Part shown: positions 31,716-34,428 of the stretch, one piece after another
How the letters are laid out: every line of letters begins with the position of its first letter
How positions within the stretch are numbered: the first letter of the stretch is position 1
Source: Alphaproteobacteria bacterium
Lineage (GTDB): Bacteria; Pseudomonadota; Alphaproteobacteria; Rhodobacterales; Rhodobacteraceae
NCBI GenBank assembly: GCA_030431935.1
Contig: JAUIIC010000014.1
Span: 1 to 34,428, forward strand
Length of the DNA: 34,428 nucleotides
Direction: 5' to 3'
Made by a program: the position numbers and the translations under genes
The notes under the pieces: generated by a model
The model's database searches: none
Told to the model about the DNA's origin: nothing
The model's input: only the letters and a program-made list of their open reading frames with translations

Positions 31716-33010
31716 GTGCCCGCTCCGATCATCGGAACAACGTTGCCGCGCTCCTCGCCACGGAGGAACGCTGCCCAACTTTCCATCATCTGCCGTCGCC
31801 GCTCCACGAGGTCGCTGCGCCGATAGGCGCGCTCGACCTCGCTGCCGACCTTGTGCGCGAGCGCGATTTCGCTCAATTCGTTGGGAAATCCTCGCTCTGC
31901 CGCCCAATCCTTGAACAGGCTTCTAAGGCCATGCGGCACGGCGGGCTGGCCCGACCTTGGGTCTATCCAGCCGGGACGCCCGGCCTTTACCTCGCTATCG
32001 TGCATCCGCCGCATGACGGCGGAAACGGACATATCCGACAGCATTCCGCCGCGCGGGCCGGGGAAGATGAGGTCGGTCCCGGCAAAACGCGGGAGGCTGC
32101 GCAACAGCGCGACAGCGGACGCAGGCAGCGGGACGCGGTGCTCGCGCTCCATCTTCATCCGTGAGGCGGACACGATCCATAGTCCGGCTTCGAGGTCGAT
32201 CTCTCGCCACACCGCACCGCGCACCTCGCCACTGCGCGCAGCCGTCTGGACAAGGAATTCGAGCGCCCGCGCCGCCATTCCGTCTCGGCCCCTGAGATCG
32301 ACGAACCATGCCGGACCATCGGCCTGCGAGAGTGCAGGCCAGTTGGACTTCTTCGCCACCCGAGAGGGCTTCGGCAAAAGCTGGTCAAGGTTGCCGCGCC
32401 ATCGGGCTGGGTTTTCCCCCGTCCGGTGACCTGCGACCGTTGCCCACGAAAGCACGTTCTCGACCCGCCCCCGAACCCTTCGGGCAGTGTCGGTCGTGGT
32501 AAGCCAGTGCGGGTGAAGGGCGCGGAGCACGTCTTGCGTGCCGATCTCCGAAACCAACATGTCGCCGATCTCGCCACACACCATGCTCTCGACACCTGCG
32601 CGCCACTGTTTGCGGTGCTTCTCTGAGCGAAACTCGTGGGACTTTTCTGCGAAGTATCGGTCGAGTGCGTCGTTGAAGGTCAGGCCCCGCCGCTGTTGCG
32701 CGGCCAGCGCCGCCCGCGCCGCCTTGCGCTCCTCTATTGGGTCGGTGCCCTCGCGGATCATCGCCTTTGCCCGACGCGCGCCCTCGCGTGCATCGGCGAG
32801 GCCAACTTCGGGATAGCTGCCCAAGCCAAGCGAACGACGTTTCTCACCGACGACGCTTCGCAGGAGCCACGACTTCGCGCCGCCGGGGGTGATCTGAAGC
32901 AGCAGCCCGGCGACCCCGCCGACGGCGATCGTGATGTTGCGGTCGTGCCCGCCGGGATGTTTGGCGCGCTTAACGTCCAGCGCGGTCATTTCCTTGGCTA
33001 CCTTCGGCAT
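31712..33010 (-). CDS. int: P4-type tyrosine integrase
   Basis: 432 aa from ATG 33010, with AAAGGAGG upstream. The N-terminal DUF4102/arm-binding region (LQITPGGAKSWLLRSVVGEKRRSLGLG) is typical of P4-like integrases that target tRNA genes. Catalytic residues are visible: Arg 259 (TAARSGE), His 360-x-x-Arg 363 (PHGLRS), His 386 (LAHKVG) and Tyr 396 (RAYRRSD). It lies 177 bp inside attR. It reads away from the attachment site and is followed without a gap by the 229-aa gene. Confidence 0.96.
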   Translation of the reverse strand: MPKVAKEMTALDVKRAKHPGGHDRNITIAVGGVAGLLLQITPGGAKSWLLRSVVGEKRRSLGLGSYPEVGLADAREGARRAKAMIREGTDPIEERKAARAALAAQQRRGLTFNDALDRYFAEKSHEFRSEKHRKQWRAGVESMVCGEIGDMLVSEIGTQDVLRALHPHWLTTTDTARRVRGRVENVLSWATVAGHRTGENPARWRGNLDQLLPKPSRVAKKSNWPALSQADGPAWFVDLRGRDGMAARALEFLVQTAARSGEVRGAVWREIDLEAGLWIVSASRMKMEREHRVPLPASAVALLRSLPRFAGTDLIFPGPRGGMLSDMSVSAVMRRMHDSEVKAGRPGWIDPRSGQPAVPHGLRSLFKDWAAERGFPNELSEIALAHKVGSEVERAYRRSDLVERRRQMMESWAAFLRGEERGNVVPMIGAGT

Positions 33011-33075
33011 TCGGCCTCCTTTGTCGAAGTGGTGGCCTATAACTCCTACCGGCCATCCCGCTTGCCAAAAGAGAT

Positions 33076-33164
33076 GCTACGAAACGGAACAATATACAAC
33101 AGAAGGTTACAAGTGCAGCGCCAGAATGCCCTTATAAACAAGGTGATACGCTACAAATCGGAAC
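33076..33164. promoter_or_regulatory. Direct repeats near attR, candidate integrase arm sites
   Basis: GCTACGAAACGGAAC (33076-33090) and GCTACAAATCGGAAC (33150-33164) agree at 13 of 15 positions. AAACGGAACAA within the first also occurs near attL. The stretch is noticeably AT-rich compared with the flanks, as expected for an integrase/IHF binding region; it also contains the integrase promoter. Confidence 0.55.
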
Positions 33165-33187
33165 GAGATGATGCGGTCGAAACGCGG

Positions 33188-33202
33188 CCCTACGGGCTGC
33201 CA
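33188..33202. other. attR core
   Basis: CCCTACGGGCTGCCA, the distal copy of the tRNA-Glu 3' end. A partial TCGA-containing match before it suggests a decayed T-arm. Confidence 0.85.
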
Positions 33203-33415
33203 CCTCTTCCAGCTTTATCGATACGCATGGTCCGGTCGCACCCACCCGGCGCGCTTGCTTTGCAGCGAGGCTCTGCCGCGCCACCGGTGGGGCCCTGTCC
33301 GGGCTGTTCAGCGCTGTCGGCCTGGCCCCGGGGATGTGGCGCGGCGGGAGCGTTTCGTGCGCCCGCCCCTGGAGGAACTGCCCCATCGCACGGGCCGTGG
33401 CCCGGACGCGACGCC

Positions 33416-34339
33416 TCAGCCGCGGGCCAGGAGGGCGTCGATCTCGGCGCGGGCCGGCATGGACGGGGCCGTGCCGGGCCGGGTGACCGAGATCGAGGCC
33501 GTGGCGCAGCCGAAGCGCACGGCGTCGATGGCGTCCATCCCTTCGGCCAGCGCGGTGGCCAGCCCGCCGTTGAAGGCATCGCCCGCGCCCGTGGTTTCGA
33601 CGACCGGCCCGGCGTCGAAGACCGGCACGTGCACCGTCCGGGTTGCGTCGTGGTAGAGCGCGCCGTTCTCGCCCAGGGTGATGATGGCCGCGCCCACACC
33701 CCGGGCCAGCAGGGCCTCGGCGGCCTGATGCGCCGTCTCGATGCCCGTTACTGCGATGCCGGTGATGCCCTCGGCCTCGCTCTCGTTCGGGGTGACGATG
33801 TCGCAGAGCGCCAGCATCTCGTCGGGGATCTCGGCTGCCGGGGCGGGGTTCAGGATCGTCCGGGCCCCGCCCGCACGGGCGATCTGGAGCGCGCAGTGCG
33901 CGGCGGCCATCGGCTGTTCCAGCTGGGTAACGAAGACGGAGGCCCCCGCGATCAGGTCGGCGCGCGCCTCTACATCGTCGACAGAGATGCGGCCCGCCGC
34001 GCCGGGCGAGATGATGATGGCGTTGTTGCCGGTGGCGTCCTCGATGAAGATATAGGCCGCGCCGGTGTAGCTTTCGCCGTCCGTGGTGATCTCGGGGGTG
34101 ACGCCGGCCCGGGCCCAGGTGTCGCGCGCCATGTCAGCGAAGGGATCGGCGCCGAGGCGGCTGATGAAATGCACGTCGCCGCCGGCCATGGCGGCGGCCA
34201 CCGACTGGTTCGAGCCCTTGCCGCCGGGACCGAGCACGAAGCTTTTTCCGAGAATCGTTTCGCCCATGCGCGGCTGACGCTCGGCGCGATAGGCAGTGTC
34301 GGCGACGAACACGCCGAGGATGACGATCTTTCCGGCCAT
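33416..34339 (-). CDS. rbsK: Ribokinase (PfkB family)
   Basis: 307 aa. Phosphorylates ribose, or a related sugar, with ATP. Seen: GPGGKGSNQSVAAAMAG (about 38-54), the ribokinase signature 1 region, NPAPAAEIPDE in the middle, NESEAEGITG, and the signature 2 block ETTGAGDAFNGGLA (about 249-262) with the anion hole and catalytic Asp. ATG 34339 with AGGACAGG upstream. It starts 10 bp after a sugar-mutarotase-like gene and so belongs to a sugar-uptake operon coming from the right. The 213 bp between attR and its end hold nothing I recognise. Confidence 0.93.
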   Translation of the reverse strand: MAGKIVILGVFVADTAYRAERQPRMGETILGKSFVLGPGGKGSNQSVAAAMAGGDVHFISRLGADPFADMARDTWARAGVTPEITTDGESYTGAAYIFIEDATGNNAIIISPGAAGRISVDDVEARADLIAGASVFVTQLEQPMAAAHCALQIARAGGARTILNPAPAAEIPDEMLALCDIVTPNESEAEGITGIAVTGIETAHQAAEALLARGVGAAIITLGENGALYHDATRTVHVPVFDAGPVVETTGAGDAFNGGLATALAEGMDAIDAVRFGCATASISVTRPGTAPSMPARAEIDALLARG

Positions 34340-34349
34340 GGTCCTGTCC

Positions 34350-34428
34350 TCACTCGTCGGGGGCGATGACGCCCTTGCGCAGGATGAAGCAGCCGTAGAA
34401 CCGCCGCTCGCCGGTCTGGATCACGGCA
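34350..34428 (-). CDS. RbsD/FucU-type sugar mutarotase, C-terminal end only
   Basis: 25 codons before a TGA at 34350-34352: AVIQTGERRFYGCFILRKGV, then IAPDE. The AVxxTGExxxYxxxIL pattern is the C-terminal signature of RbsD/FucU mutarotases. FucU-like features (TGERR.YG) are a little stronger than RbsD. Ten bp upstream of rbsK on the same strand, so co-transcribed. The rest lies beyond the right edge. Confidence 0.7.
   Translation of the reverse strand, partial: AVIQTGERRFYGCFILRKGVIAPDE

Larger units (their letters stand above)
20369..33202. mobile_element. 12.8-kb tRNA-Glu integrative island, phage-satellite-like, with defence cargo
   Basis: Bounded by a 15-bp direct repeat whose left copy is the tRNA-Glu 3' end. 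It carries a P4-type integrase, an AlpA-like regulator, a RepA-like ATPase, an iteron-like region, a block of small phage-flavoured unknown genes and three nuclease-type defence candidates. No capsid, portal, terminase, tail or conjugation gene is present. Nearly all genes read leftwards from the integrase end. This resembles phage satellites (PICI/P4-like) in size and core genes, but I cannot show packaging functions, so a mobilisable or merely self-integrating element remains possible. Confidence 0.88.

Noticed and set aside
20369-33202. Complete prophage
   Set aside because: No terminase, portal, capsid, tail or lysis cluster can be recognised.

Overview
This window reads as chromosome of a high-GC alphaproteobacterium of the Rhodobacteraceae (Roseobacter/Rhodobacter group). 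The signs are the sox (sarcosine oxidase) gene order, a Tad/Flp pilus gene set, a dispersed TTCTTCTGTTCC…AAATACTCCCGCC repeat that I associate with Rhodobacterales, and Alphaproteobacteria-like hom, glpX and recJ genes. No species assignment is possible from sequence reading alone.

Left chromosomal part (1-20368). Sarcosine oxidase genes soxB-soxD-soxA (minus strand, soxA running off the left edge) lie next to a glutamate dehydrogenase gene, so this end handles one-carbon and amino-nitrogen catabolism. Divergent from these is a tightly overlapping three-gene set for Tad pilus minor components (a TadG-like protein with a von Willebrand A domain, then two TadE-like pseudopilins). Next come a small membrane protein, a TetR regulator with two adjacent perfect palindromes in its promoter region, a lipoprotein, and homoserine dehydrogenase. 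About 5 kb then separates hom from glpX and recJ, which I recall as neighbours of hom in this group. That stretch holds a DCC-thioredoxin/HTTM-like membrane fusion, an aldo/keto reductase, a TetR regulator divergent from a periplasmic cupin with two near-identical operators, a 100-bp tandem repeat array, and two clusters of 11-bp phased TGCCGAC repeats. recJ is followed by tRNA-Glu(UUC).

Integrated island (20369-33202, about 12.8 kb). The last 15 bp of tRNA-Glu, CCCTACGGGCTGCCA, recur at 33188-33202. A P4-type tyrosine integrase lies just inside the distal copy, and candidate arm-type repeats occur at both ends. Inward from the integrase, all on the minus strand, are a coupled 229-aa protein, an AlpA-like regulator, a RepA-like RecA-fold ATPase, an iteron-like region with a strong hairpin, a run of six small unknown proteins (one resembling a phage scaffold/protease tail region), and a DUF6362-like phage protein. 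There is no terminase, portal, capsid or tail gene, so the layout is that of a phage-satellite-like or other small integrative element. The end nearest the tRNA carries apparent defence cargo: a HEPN-motif protein (AbiU2-like), an HNH endonuclease and an Mrr-type restriction endonuclease, plus small unknown genes.

The most unusual structure is at 24831-25421 inside the island. Six short palindromes share the core CTCGC-N6-GCGAG. Their outer stem bases differ from copy to copy but remain complementary, and most are about 90 bp apart. They are interleaved with a duplicated, partly diverged coding module. I know no named element that matches.

Right flank (33203-34428). Ribokinase (rbsK) and the end of an RbsD/FucU-type sugar mutarotase gene, part of a sugar-uptake operon entering from the right.
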